DNA of 64,000 bases from positions 202,303 through 266,302 of the forward strand of contig VSDK01000708.1 in NCBI GenBank assembly GCA_009767595.1, read 5' to 3'. A program made the translations under genes and the position numbers. Below, piece after piece: positions 26,501-32,740 of this stretch. Below the pieces are notes generated by a model. The model ran no database searches. It worked only from the letters and a program-made list of their open reading frames with translations, and was not told where the DNA came from. This stretch comes from Symbiodinium kawagutii (Eukaryota; Sar; Dinophyceae; Suessiales; Symbiodiniaceae). Position 1 is the first letter of the stretch, and the number at the start of each line of letters is the position of its first letter.

Positions 26501-27677
26501 GAGTGAAGTGGATCTCACCGACCCGGACTGCCCGATCGACCAAGAACAGCTGGCTTTCAAGAAAGCAGATGCTAAAGCCATGGGCCAAATGCTTTTGATC
26601 AAGTACAGCCACACCACTCGTTTGGAATGGAATGCAAAGAAGAGCCAAGCCATGCAAAAGGCTCATGAATGTTGGCAACAGAACCAAGGACGAGCTCCTT
26701 GGGGTTGTGCGTGGTTTCATCTTTGGAAGGGAAATGTGAACGCAGCTGTTGAGAAAGACCAGTCTTTGCATGTTTTTTATTTCGAGGGCCGAGTCGGAGC
26801 TGGAAAGCTTTCTTGGGATGAGCTTGGTGACGAAGAATCCCGAAGGACGGCTCGAGAAGGCGGGGGCCTTGGTGCCTCGCAAACTGCTGAAATAGCTTAT
26901 TTAGATAAACTCGGTCTGCCTTACATAGAGCATGATGTCATGGAGTTCAATTCTTTTCTTGTTCATGCAACTCCTTTACCGCCTGAGGTTGGGCTTGAGG
27001 TTGGACCAGAGACCATTGGTAGGTCTGAAGATGTGATATGTGAAGAAACAAAGGCTCCCAAAAAAAAGAAAAAATGAAGAAAAGGAGGAAAACCACTCAG
27101 AAATTCTAAGGAGAGCAAGGGAGCCAGGAATGGCAAGAACTGGAAGTGTTTCACTGTTTCACGGTTTCACACGGTTTCACACAAGTTCCAGGTTTGATCC
27201 AGACCGGAAAAAGCCTTGCAGCGCTCTCGGGATGGGCCATTGCAAATCCTCTGCGTGGTGCAGATTTGTGATAGCCGAACAGGTCCCAGNNNNNNNNNNN
27301 NNNNNGCATTCATCAGGTTTTTCAATTGGGCAGGGTTCAAACTTCAGTGGGCCAAAACCACTGATGTTTCGGTTGTGTCGCCTGTTCATTGATCACATTG
27401 GATTGCCATGTTCATCAAGATTGACGACCCGCTTGTCCATCCATACGATCAACTCCGATCGTCGCATCAAGTAGACGAATATCCACCCATTTACCATCCA
27501 TTTAACCATCCAAAAACCCACATCATCAGCCACCACCAGCCAGACATGACTCATCCACCAAAGCATTGCCATGTACACCGATCTTCCCTCAGATCCATGG
27601 CAGCTCCCCCAGGTGAAAAACACATCACGGAGATGGGCAACGCGGAACTCCAAGAGTTCTTCGCGCTGAAACCGTGA
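8329..27677 (+). CDS. SNF2/SWI2-family ATPase, ERCC6-like (spliced gene, 14 exons)
   Basis: Spans a gene for a SNF2-type DNA translocase of the kind that remodels chromatin or acts in repair. The exons described below join in frame to 1635 nt (544 codons plus stop) and give the helicase motifs in order: YQ..GYRWL and DDMGLGKT (motif I), APTGLL (Ia), LDEAQ (II), LSGTP (III), PFLLRRLK, CNHP, VLVFCQS (IV), VGLNLTAA (V) and DRAHRIGQ (VI). From family knowledge, the stretch around motif III and the RLKSDPKI..LPDKVEQ segment resembles ERCC6/CSB-like proteins, while the C-terminal GEKHITEM...ELQEFFAL resembles bacterial-type SNF2 proteins. The N-terminus is not established. Several junctions use GC or GA donors. 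The start given is that of the first assigned exon, not a start codon. Confidence 0.85.
8539..9256 (+). other. Intron 1
   Basis: Begins with GAGAGCTGGGTGGGG and a GGGAT/GGATGG array (about 8616-8645), and ends in CCA-rich DNA (CAACCTCAAGTCAACCCC...ACCAACCCC). The open frames on the minus strand at 8427-8941 arise from the GGGAT array. A fragment at 8835-8860 (GATGACATGGGGCTCTGCAG) resembles two pieces of exon 1. Confidence 0.65.
9257..9367 (+). CDS. Helicase exon 2 (motif Ia)
   Basis: Thirty-seven codons, EGLLKPMLIVAPTGLLHNW then QREITKWAKG, matching motif Ia (VAPTSLL-type) of SNF2 proteins. The exon ends CGCAAG|GTCGAT, a GT donor, and joins in phase 0 to exon 3 to give RKVSTFHG, the usual HG element after motif Ia. 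The boundary sequences CAG|GTC and AAG|GTC repeat at both ends of the following intron. Confidence 0.88.
9729..9753. other. Assembly gap (25 N)
   Basis: The flanks are near-copies of each other: GCTTGCCCAAGTAGGGAAA on the left and GCTGCCCAAAGTAGGGAAA on the right. The gap therefore probably lies inside a short tandem repeat the assembler could not resolve. Confidence 0.95.
10287..10325. repeat. Perfect 16-bp-stem hairpin
   Basis: TTCACGTCTCAACTTC and GAAGTTGAGACGTGAA are perfect inverted repeats separated by GCTCATT. Parts of the arm (TCTCAACTTCAATGACC) recur just beyond the adjacent family B element near 10490-10510, so the two structures may have formed together. It lies inside helicase intron 2. 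Confidence 0.8.
10361..10482 (+). mobile_element. Family B element with extended ends, copy 3
   Basis: ACGTACCATATGGGGGTTTC on the left and CCTCCAGATGGTACGT on the right extend the usual family B terminus into a longer inverted repeat. Core GGGGTACCCCCAAATCATCC is typical of the family. Confidence 0.7.
10671..10698. repeat. (TTG)n microsatellite
   Basis: About nine TTG units with one interruption (GTTGCTGTTG), inside helicase intron 2. Confidence 0.85.
11421..11554 (+). mobile_element. Family C short TIR element near exon 3
   Basis: Left end ACAGAGTGGTACCCCC; right end GGGGGGTACCACCCTGTAG. The two form an inverted repeat of about 17 bp. It ends about 70 nt before the acceptor of helicase exon 3. 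Confidence 0.8.
11623..11697 (+). CDS. Helicase exon 3
   Basis: Twenty-five codons, VSTFHGKRRALPEPKRQ then KQGENGPQ. The FHGKRR piece is the conserved HG..R element between motifs Ia and II. Both ends carry the same word: ...CTCCAG|GTC at the acceptor and CCCCAG|GTGGCC at the donor, the latter repeated as CCCCAG|GTGCTC at the next acceptor. The exon keeps phase 0 at both ends. Confidence 0.82.
11698..12566 (+). other. Intron 3
   Basis: Starts GTGGCCCCCGG and quickly becomes TGG-rich (GGTGGCTTGCTGATGGG); ends in a strongly CCA-rich block (CCCAACCCACCACCTACC). It holds the family D element at 11821-11955. Much of its centre is ATGGGTAAAT-like background. Confidence 0.7.
11821..11955 (+). mobile_element. 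Family D short TIR element, copy 1
   Basis: Left end AACTTGGATGATCATCCCAG; right end GTTACTAAGTGGGATGATCA followed by TCCACGTGG. Interior AACCCACTTAGGGTAGTT is shared with copies at 22024-22152 and 39630-39771. Confidence 0.75.
12567..12700 (+). CDS. Helicase exon 4 (motif II, DEAQ)
   Basis: Forty-four codons plus two bases, VLLTSYGVLRTDAELLSD then ...GGVVLDEAQSIKNCASQVT. LDEAQ is the Walker B motif (DExH type) and SIKN the usual SNF2 extension. The 3' end is less certain: conservation (V-T-x-A-x-x-Q, as in ERCC6) requires VTR to be kept and to join AVHQ of exon 5, which puts the donor at ACGCG|GTACCG with an acceptor lacking AG. An alternative donor nine bases upstream, CAG|GTGACG, follows the AG|G rule. 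Confidence 0.85.
12701..13908 (+). other. Intron 4
   Basis: Begins GTACCGCCGTGC, then TGG/ATGG-rich and ATAGGATA-rich background with many TATAGGTTA-type words, ending in CCA-rich DNA (ACCCAACCCCCAGCCCC). The ORF on the minus strand at 13778-14254 is a shadow of this C-rich end. No coding sequence is seen. Confidence 0.65.
13909..14018 (+). CDS. Helicase exon 5 (motif III)
   Basis: One base, 36 codons and one base: AVHQVASKVSVRVALSGTP then VENSLSELFSIFDVLLP. LSGTPVEN is motif III and LFSIFDVL the conserved helix after it. The donor is CTGCCAG|GTGCGG (GT); joined to exon 6 it gives LLPGYL. The acceptor is either CCG|GGCGG (keeps AVHQ, no AG) or CACCAG|GTGGCC 12 bases downstream. Confidence 0.87.
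14019..16378 (+). other. Intron 5
   Basis: The 2.36-kb intron opens with GTGCGGTCGGGG and a long GGTGG/GGTTGG-rich block, continues through ATGGCTAAGAATGG-like background, and ends CCA-rich with two perfect 120-bp tandem copies (16095-16334). The open frames at 13956-14254 are reading G-rich intron DNA. Confidence 0.7.
16095..16334. repeat. Perfect 120-bp tandem duplication
   Basis: Positions 16095-16214 and 16215-16334 are identical base for base as far as I can check. A third partial copy follows to about 16360. The array stops about 20 nt before the acceptor of exon 6, so intron length may vary by whole 120-bp units between strains. Confidence 0.9.
16379..16502 (+). CDS. Helicase exon 6
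   Basis: Starts at GGCTCAG|GC and reads YLSSSQQDFDRTFGNPLK then LAARKNDDAHDDVVEKKKEL. The FGNP...KNDDA piece is the family region between motif III and the PFLLRR element. The donor is uncertain: AATCG|GATGAAG (GA donor) joins in frame to exon 7 and is used here; ATGAAG|GACGGG is an alternative seven bases on. Confidence 0.75.
16503..17001 (+). other. Intron 6
   Basis: Starts GATGAAGGACGGGATGGG and a TGG-rich run; ends CCAACCAACTAACCAACC. The last 55 nt before exon 7 also read openly in the exon 7 frame (ELTRLPWWTGHAVS), so the true acceptor may lie as far upstream as the CTTCAG at about 16946. Confidence 0.55.
17002..17136 (+). CDS. Helicase exon 7 (PFLLRR element)
   Basis: Reads TSVFNLRAAQEPFLLRRLK then SDPKIAADLPDKVEQHHECE and MSAQQ. 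LR-x4-P-x2-LRR spacing and the following SD.KI..LPDK.EQ fit SNF2 proteins closely, with ERCC6-like flavour. It ends CAGCAGAG|GAGGGG, a GA donor; joined to GCAG|GAAGCTC it gives QQRKLYQQV, the expected Q..lY element. Confidence 0.85.
18058..18194 (+). mobile_element. Family C short TIR element, copy in intron 7
   Basis: Left end TGCAGAGTGGCAACCC; right end GGGTGTACCACCCTGTA. Interior GGTAGGGCAACTACC and AACCAACTTATGAC. About 290 bp from another member of the family. Confidence 0.7.
18487..18632 (+). mobile_element. Family C element abutting helicase exon 8
   Basis: Left end CAATCTTGGGGGTCCACC; right end AACCAGGGGGCTCCCACCAC. Interior AGATATAACTTGATATAACC and GGCTTATCCACCAGC. Exon 8 begins 18 nt after its end. 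It also supplies the apparent N-terminus MAYPPAYNQG of the long open frame that covers exon 8. Confidence 0.7.
18651..18883 (+). CDS. Helicase exon 8 (CNHP element)
   Basis: Reads KLYQQVLDEQFRVGIHG, then SLSLLHAMREVCNHPWSL, then a basic stretch (RETRRPRGCHRSDHDPKD) and SGKCQKLHELLDVILANG. LR.(V/I)CNHP and SGK...LLEILA are standard SNF2 landmarks before motif IV. The exon ends CCAATG|GTGACTT and joins CCGAG|GCGAGA to give ANGEKVLVFCQS. It is the longest exon (233 nt). The family C element upstream is excluded. Confidence 0.88.
18884..19139 (+). other. Intron 8 (shortest, contains a TIR-like element)
   Basis: Only 256 nt. Starts GTGACTTGGATGC and ends GGGGCCCCGCTCGCCGAG. ACGCGATGGGTGAACACTAT (from about 18955) is inverted at ACTATTCACCCATCACTTC and AACGCG (to about 19097), so most of the intron is one inverted-repeat element, a good candidate for an introner. 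Confidence 0.65.
19140..19279 (+). CDS. Helicase exon 9 (motif IV)
   Basis: Reads EKVLVFCQSLSAIEVLSQQI then QQRKDHPGVEQMTGNDDPK and QRKVLWK. VLVFCQS is motif IV of the second RecA-like lobe; MTGND..QR replaces the usual LDG.....R. Donor TGGAAG|GTATGG (GT). The acceptor CCGAG|GC was chosen because it restores the frame from exon 8. Confidence 0.87.
19280..20391 (+). other. Intron 9
   Basis: Opens GTATGGGGGATCAGGGGG and a TGG-rich block, then switches to ACCATCA-type sequence to about 20000, with a truncated family B element at 20067-20140 and duplicated words GACCCAATCAATTACCCATTGG and GTAAGATCCAATCACCCAAC. Confidence 0.65.
20067..20140 (+). mobile_element. Family B element, right end truncated
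   Basis: Left end GGTGTTTCTCAAAATAGGGG is intact. The right end stops at CATTTTGGGGTC, where a short duplicated sequence (GATCCAATCAATTACCCATT) begins. Confidence 0.6.
20392..20448 (+). CDS. Helicase exon 10 (57-nt mini-exon)
   Basis: Nineteen codons, AAEKRFQKNPAQKVLLLSQ, phase 0 at both ends. VLLLSQ is the strand leading into motif V. The acceptor is TCCCAG|GCCGCC and the donor TCACAG|GCCCGG, a GC donor; the same GGTCGG word lies just inside the donor and at the next acceptor. Splicing gives LLLSQVGTVGLNLTAA, which aligns without gaps to ERCC6-type motif V. It is too short to be found by ORF length. Confidence 0.78.
20449..20900 (+). other. Intron 10
   Basis: Begins GCCCGGTCGGCTGGCC and ends CCGTCGCTTCGGTAG. 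The right third is a dense CACCATTT/CACCCACC block. The open frames at 20717-20998 read through this block into exon 11. Confidence 0.65.
20901..20984 (+). CDS. Helicase exon 11 (motif V)
   Basis: Twenty-eight codons, VGTVGLNLTAACNVIHFDR then QYNPAKEDQ. GLNLTAA is motif V, and VIHFD..YNP..EDQ is the invariant stretch leading to motif VI (usually D.wwNPA.E.Q). The donor is GATCAG|GCGACG, a GC donor; GGCGACG is echoed by GGCAACG at the next exon start. Confidence 0.9.
21038..21119 (+). mobile_element. Family J short TIR element, copy 1
   Basis: TTGGTGGTTTTAAACATG on the left and GGTTGAAACCACCAACC on the right are inverted; the interior ATTAACAAATGGTTGGTTGA matches the copy at 36044-36137. Confidence 0.65.
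22024..22152. mobile_element. Family D element with perfect 30-bp TIR
   Basis: The left 30 bases (CATACTTGGATGATCATCCC then ACTTAGTAAC) are the exact reverse complement of the right 30. Further inside, CCATGGTTAGTAAC and CTAACCATGGTTAC also pair. Perfect ends suggest recent insertion. It ends about 62 nt before the acceptor of helicase exon 12. Confidence 0.9.
22215..22283 (+). CDS. Helicase exon 12 (motif VI)
   Basis: Twenty-three codons, ATDRAHRIGQESKTVFVHYL then ITK. DRAHRIGQ is the arginine-finger motif VI of SNF2 proteins. The acceptor is GTCCAG|GCAACG and the donor ACCAAG|GAGACG, a GA donor, with GAGAC repeated at the next exon start (CCAG|GAGACC). Phase 0 at both ends. Confidence 0.92.
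22297..22362. repeat. 14-bp tandem array (GATCACCAAGGGTT)
   Basis: About five head-to-tail copies of GATCACCAAGGGTT start 14 nt after the donor of exon 12. Diverged copies (CACCAAGGG, AACCAAGGG) recur to about 22860. Confidence 0.85.
24389..24520. repeat. Inverted-repeat block next to exon 13
   Basis: AGCAAAGTAAAC near 24389 is inverted at GTTTACTTTGCT near 24505. Inside, AGTAAACTAGCTAGTTTACT (24394-24413) is a perfect 20-bp palindrome, and GTTCATAGCTAATTAA words occur in both orientations. The block ends about 30 nt before exon 13. Confidence 0.65.
24553..24640 (+). CDS. Helicase exon 13
   Basis: Reads ETFEERLAEIIETKKRIAS then YVMFDCAWDR. The GT.EERI....KK..A element follows motif VI in SNF2 proteins. 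The acceptor CTCCAG|GAGACC is firm. The donor is not: the next exon needs one leftover base, which CGGG|GAACGG supplies, but another exon may intervene. Confidence 0.8.
24950..24959 (+). other. Possible relict dinoflagellate spliced-leader fragment
   Basis: TTTGGCTCAA matches 10 bases near the 3' end of the DinoSL (which ends ...TTTTGGCTCAAG). It lies 53 nt upstream of the ATG of the intronless gene, where a trans-spliced leader would sit if an mRNA had been copied back into the genome. Ten bases could arise by chance. Confidence 0.4.
25013..27077 (+). pseudogene. Intronless multi-pass membrane protein gene with two frameshifts (retrogene)
   Basis: The first frame (ATG 25013 to 26392) encodes an N-terminal hydrophobic segment (KFCLLVLTLLRIA), a Cys-rich loop (CPCDGPC, then CDEVNVTWGYCW) with an NYS and an NVT sequon, and about six more hydrophobic helices between residues 145 and 400. 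Coding sense then moves to a second frame (about 26260-26395, KYADKWDMAVEVASGTEICS) and again to a third (about 26400-27077, GLGQHVTNPESLNGDCYCKA ... LGDEESRRTAREGGGLGAS, ending KAPKKKKK). So two indels interrupt one ancestral reading frame, unless they are assembly errors. The third part resembles C-terminal regions I recall from dinoflagellate proteins of unknown function. No introns, in contrast to the host gene. Function unknown; probably membrane-located if expressed. Confidence 0.75.
27290..27305. other. Assembly gap (16 N)
   Basis: Short N run inside helicase intron 13, about 300 nt before the final exon, in moderately GC-rich unique-looking sequence. Confidence 0.95.
27613..27677 (+). 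CDS. Helicase exon 14 (C-terminus)
   Basis: After CCCCAG| the sequence reads GEKHITEMGNAELQEFFAL then KP and TGA. It matches the W(L/I)TE(L/M)...EL.E(L/F)F.L tail that ends many bacterial-type SNF2 proteins. CCA-rich DNA precedes it. The following 50 nt read ENFDVAQWKLLSTLLS in another frame, which might mean an extra C-terminal exon, a frameshift or 3' UTR. Confidence 0.72.
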
Positions 27678-27692
27678 GAACTTCGACGTCGC

Positions 27693-28079
27693 TCAATGGA
27701 AACTGCTGAGCACCTTGCTGAGCTGATCAGCATCGCACAATAGCACCACAATAGAATTACAAGCATCCACCATCATCAATAAACACCATATTTCCAACTC
27801 TGTTGTTGGTTTGTGACCAGAATCACGAGCATCATCGCCAGCATCAGCATTATCATGGAAAGGACGAACGGAGATTGGCACGGCAGCAGTGATATCCACA
27901 GCTTCGATGAATCCCATCGTTGCTAAACCTGCCAAGCGATTGGAGCTTCCTGCTGTGTGCAGCATCGCTTCAAAAAGCTCCGGGTTTCGACAAGAAGTCG
28001 CTGTTAGCGAGTGTCTTTTGAGGAGCCATGAGCCATTGCGGCAGGCCAAGGTCAAATTTTTGTTTAGCTGGATGCTCAT
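27693..28079 (-). CDS. Possible convergent gene or exon, unknown
   Basis: The minus strand is open for 128 codons from an ATG at 28079, with natural-looking composition in its first two thirds (MSIQLNKNLTLACRNGSW, NPELFEAMLHTAGSSNRLAG, DITAAVPISVRPFHDN). The last third overlaps ACCATCA-type DNA. It would stop 16 nt beyond the helicase stop codon, making a tail-to-tail pair. The plus strand is also open here (27889-28089), so the strand is not settled. No domain recognised. Confidence 0.33.
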   Translation of the reverse strand: MSIQLNKNLTLACRNGSWLLKRHSLTATSCRNPELFEAMLHTAGSSNRLAGLATMGFIEAVDITAAVPISVRPFHDNADAGDDARDSGHKPTTELEIWCLLMMVDACNSIVVLLCDADQLSKVLSSFH

Positions 28080-29199
28080 GTTTGAGTGATTTTGGACTAT
28101 GTAAATACTGCTCCGAAGTTGGGAAAACCCATGGTTAAGAGTCAAGTGGTTCATCATTTCTGGTTAGTAGATAATCAAGCTAATATCAACTACGGTGATC
28201 CTGGGAACCCGCAGTTATCCCCCACAGCTGTATCTCATCGCTGTATCTCATCATTTATCCCTCCTTACTATTGGCCCCTACTGGGGCCCTAGTGTTCATG
28301 ATCCTGTCCAGTCGTTAATTGTGGGAACGCCGTCTCCAACAATGAAGTCAATAACCCCCAAGCTACATCAATTTTGCCAAGGGCAGTGGCTCCAATTGTA
28401 ATTGTGGGTAACATGCCTGATGTGATGCTTGTTTCCCCATCAGCATTGTGTCGTTTGCTTCCGCTGAGAGTTGTTCATGACACGATTTTAGTGTTAGTTT
28501 TTGTTGTTGTTTTTTCTATGATGACCACATGTTTGCTTTTGAAAACACATTCGGCAAGTGTTACTATTCAGAATTGACCCTGATTGACCACTGCATCAGC
28601 CGCTATCAACCACTGCAACCATGAATTACCAATCATCATGCATCAACCAATCATTGGATGGCTGATGTCAATCATCACAACCCAATTGTTGGTGAAAACC
28701 TTGACTTTTTTTTGGACATTATCAACCACTACAATGATTAGATATGATTAGATGAATGTTCGCAATTATCATTCATTAAATTGTAGATAGTTGTTTGCTC
28801 AGCCGTTATTTCAAAATAATAAACTTAATGTAACCCAATATATCATTGTTTCTTCATTCATCCATCCATCGAGGAAACAAACGGATAAACACAGATGATC
28901 AAGTACTACTGCCACTAATAAAAAACACATGATTTCATAGATAAGGATGCCAAAGGTCGCGATTTTCATGACCTATGAGCTAATGGTCCATTAGTGAGTA
29001 TTGCCCTTGGTCATTACCCATCAGTTGATGAGTTTGCAGACCATTACTTGTTGATTCCGAGCTCGTACGTAGTTAATTAGTCGACAACAATATCGAAGCA
29101 TAAATATCATAGTCAATTACTTCCTTATTAATCGGTAGTCTAATCATTATTGTTGGTTTATTGATGTTTATTTTGACCTAGGATTCAGCCTTTTCACCA

Positions 29200-29310
29200 T
29201 GATAAAACCACCACGGCGACAAACCCATACCACACAGGCCTCGTATACCGCGAGGTCCCCAAGCCTCTCGGCACCGTATTTTTTTTAGGCTCAGAGCTTC
29301 AGAGCCGCAT
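29200..29310 (+). CDS. Exon-like island, unknown
   Basis: Reads TTTATNPYHTGLVYREVPK then PLGTVFFLGSELQSRMA before a stop. GC content rises here relative to both flanks, and CCA-rich DNA before and TGG-rich DNA after fit the exon signature. No family recognised, and splice sites are not clear. The minus strand is also open over the same bases. Confidence 0.3.
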
Positions 29311-29936
29311 GGCTTAGAGTCACAGCCAACGCATCGCTGAAACGGATCGGGGATCCTCAACCGTCGGGGATAATTTAAATGGTTAACTATCAATGGTTAA
29401 GAATGATGGTTGATAATGATGAATTGTTAATGTGGATGGTTTACCATGAATATATAGATGGTTAATAATCAATGATTAATAGTTATAGCATGGTTGTTAT
29501 CAACAGATTATGGCTACAAATCAAACGGATATATAATCATGTTTGATAATGGTTTCGAATTGCTATACAAGGTTTTTGACCGTTCATGAACTGAATGATG
29601 TGGGGCATCCTGATGTTGAGAAGCCACACAACCATTAGAGACTTCATTGTTGCTTGTCAAAAATACTGAGTGAAAGAGATCACGAGAATGATCCTGGAAA
29701 GTATTGAAAGGCAAAGTGAGTGTCGATGATTTGGGCATGAACTCGCCCCGTGATGCACATGTGACCATTGTCAACCATGACTGTCCATCATGACCATGGG
29801 AGCTACTCATCATCATCAACCAATATCAATCACACTTAGTGACTGAACCGAACACTATCAAGCCATGTCAACATGCATCACTGTCAAGCATCATTTGTCA
29901 ACCATCACTACCTGTGGTCATCCTTTATCCCTGTGC

Positions 29937-30026
29937 TTGCAGTTACTATGAAATAGTAGGTAACTAGCCCCAGTCGCAACAATGGTAGAAACCAGCTGGT
30001 TACCTGTTATTTCATGGCAACTGAAA
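29937..30026 (-). mobile_element. Family I short TIR element
   Basis: Ends GCTTGCAGTTACTATGAAAT and ATTTCATGGCAACTGAAAGC are inverted. Inner AGGTAACTAGC and AGAAACCAGCTGGTTACCT are shared, in the other orientation, with 52038-52146. Confidence 0.6.
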
Positions 30027-30494
30027 GCATGGAGTATGAGTTTTCAGCCACATTCACTCTAAACCAACCACCAACCCATTGCTTTGACACTGTTCGCGCT
30101 CACGCCATGCTCACGAAGTGAGATCGCAAGGAGCTGGGAATGGTTGATGGATGTAAAGTGATGATTGGTGGTTGATCAAAAATGAGTCATGATTATCCTG
30201 TTTTTGATGAATTTGATAGACCTGTTGATTGTAGTTATGATGATGATGGCTGGAATGGTTTTTAAAATCATCATCATGACTTGAAAGATGGCCAGATAAT
30301 AACAATCATGACTTTGATTGCTAGTCATGACAATGAGTGACAGTGATGATGGTCATTATTACTGTGCCAAACATTTCTGAACAATCCGCATAGTTCTGAG
30401 TTGACACAACTGTGTTGATTTAAGTGGCTAGCTCCAGTGATAGACCTGCGGAAAGATTGCGGAGCTCGAATGTGGTCCTGGAACCACCGTGACA

Positions 30495-30517
30495 ACCATC
30501 ATGATCATCACCATTAC

Positions 30518-30574
<57 letters not shown>

Positions 30575-30688
30575 CATCATCACCATCATCACCATCCGCA
30601 TCATCATCATCAACATCATCATCATCATCACCATCATCATCGTCCTCCTCATCATTATCATCATCACCATACTCATCATCATCATCAA

Positions 30689-30729
<41 letters not shown>

Positions 30730-30785
30730 CCGTCCTCATCGTCCTCCTCATCATTATCATCATCACCATCGTCATCATCCTCATT

Positions 30786-30869
<84 letters not shown>
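30495..30869. repeat. Long (CAT)n tract ending in (CAG)n
   Basis: About 335 bp of CAT/ATC with scattered interruptions (CCT, CCG, GTC) passes directly into about 13 perfect CAG units (30830-30869). Similar CAT-to-CAG mixtures occur at 62331-62430, so the two units seem to arise together. Long open frames here (poly-His, poly-Ile, poly-Met) are artefacts of the repeat. Confidence 0.95.
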
Positions 30870-30871
<2 letters not shown>

Positions 30872-32183
30872 TATACTTTTATTTTTACTTGGTATCAGCC
30901 AGATCGACAGCTTTGATTCATTTCACATCATCACTAACCAGTCCATTAACCAGTTGATTAGCCGGCCCATTCACCAGTTGGTTAACCAGTTGATTAACCA
31001 CTTGATCAACCACCAACAAGCAGTATTAAGTGCTATGTCATGTAGTTTAAATGATCCATAGCCGAGCCATCTACTTCAATTTTTATGATGTAACCAATGA
31101 TCTTCGCATTGTAAGTGTGCAAGTATCGCCCTCACCGGCGTTTAACCACCATCTAACCATAATTCAGTCAATACTTGACCACCAATTAACCATCATTAAG
31201 CCAACATTCAACATTGTTTATCCATCATCCAACCACCATTTGACTCCAAAATAATCAGTTAACTATTTAACCATCATCCAACCATGATTTGGCCATCGTT
31301 TGACCTTTACATGACCCATGATTTAACCAGTTGGACAGACCCGAAAACCTTTGGCACTGGTGGTTAGGAATCACACCAGCTCATAGGATCGAGGGCAGCT
31401 TTGACAAATCATCAGCCAACCTGAGTTGAACTGTTTCCGGCCATTCATGATGCTAAGTCATGGTTTCCCATGGTTAGCTGAGTTCATGATGCTTGACCAA
31501 CCTTATGTCCACCAACCTTATATTCAGTCATGGTTTCCCGGAATCATTTGTCACAACTAGCCAAACTTATGGTTTTTGAATATTACAGTCGAACCAAATC
31601 CCGTATGGATATCGCAATATGACGGAATTGATTCATCAACCATTATCTATTAGCCACCAGCCATTGGTACACCGAACCTTTGCAGTCGAACAAACGCATA
31701 GAGTACCACTGCCGCAGGCAAAGTGTTGATGCAACCTTTGTCGCAGGCTGGCGACAAGGGAGGGGATTGATTTAATGAGTCCTAACCCCGATGAAGCATG
31801 ACCAACAGTTTGACTACAGTAACAAGATGTATCAAGTGTTGTTGTAGGATTTTCCACCATTCCCTATGAAATTGTGCTGTTTTTTGTTGCTCTTGAAAGA
31901 TGGGAAACCCATTGGTAGTCTAAGTTGGCAGTCACAAGCTGTACCTGGAATAGTGAAATGGTAGATTGTTTTGGAAGTGTTTTGATCTTCAAGATTGCGG
32001 GATGATCAATACAGATTGATGATGTCTCAAAGCGAATGTTGATGCTGACGTTTCTTAGTGGGTGCTGATGGGGTGACAAGCATCGAACATGTTTACCGTA
32101 TTGATCGCAGCTTAGAGTTGGTACTCGAACAACAACCAGTAGTAGCATTCCACCCACAATTTCTCTCCCTGGCATGATTTGTC

Positions 32184-32294
32184 TGGGTGGATTACAGCCA
32201 TGAACTTAGCTTCTTAGTTTTTTTGGGATATGATTGATTTACCATATAATCACTAAAAGTTAGACTTTTAGCAATGGATCTGACAGCCACCAAG
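32184..32294 (+). mobile_element. Family A short TIR element, copy 4
   Basis: Left end TGGGTGGATTACAGCC; core GGGATATGATTGATTTACC; right end GATCTGACAGCCACCAAG. Confidence 0.65.
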
Positions 32295-32740
32295 TTGTGT
32301 TGGATCTGTGGTTGGTAAGTTGATAATGTTTATTATCCAACTGGTAATCCTTATGATCAAGTTGGGGAAGGATCCGTGGCCATGCGTCCCTTAACGCGGA
32401 ATGCAACCGCACAGCAATCCGCCTGGAGAATGCTACATGGTTTGAAGCATCGCCGGTGGAATATATCACTGTGTCTTGCTGTGGTTTCACCTAAATGTCT
32501 ACTATATGAGTTAAAGTTATTTTTGTGGTTGTTCATTGTATGATTTGTAGCTGTTGCTGGTGTTGCTTCTTGTTGTTGGTTGTTGTTGTTGTTCCTGCTG
32601 CTGTTGTAAGGCATATTAATTGTTGGTGGGCTACCCATCATGCGAAATCATTATCAATCATCACAAATCATCCAGTGCCACTAGGAGCAGTGCTGGCTAC
32701 CCATCTCCACTGATTGTCACAACACCTTCAGGATGACATT

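Larger units (their letters stand above)
24641..27612 (+). other. Intron 13, hosting a nested gene
   Basis: A 2.97-kb interval. It starts TGG-rich (GGTTGTGATGGTTGGTGG, then three GGTTCATAAT copies), contains the intronless membrane-protein gene at 25013-27077 on the same strand, the N gap at 27290-27305, and ends CCA-rich (CCACCCATTTACCATCC) before exon 14. Confidence 0.6.
28080..32740. other. Repeat-rich intergenic or intronic stretch
   Basis: Mostly TGGTTGATGA / ACCATCA background with the large CAT/CAG tract at 30495-30869, a family I element at 29937-30026, a family A element at 32184-32294 and one exon-like island at 29200-29310. An open frame at 28374-28577 is rich in V and L but has no recognisable domain. 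The ORFs at 30428-31061 are the trinucleotide tract read in three frames. Confidence 0.45.

Noticed and set aside
30428-31061. Long open frames on both strands encoding poly-Met/Leu, poly-His and poly-Ile/Ser
   Set aside because: They are the CAT/CAG trinucleotide tract read in different frames; there is no non-repetitive protein sequence around them.
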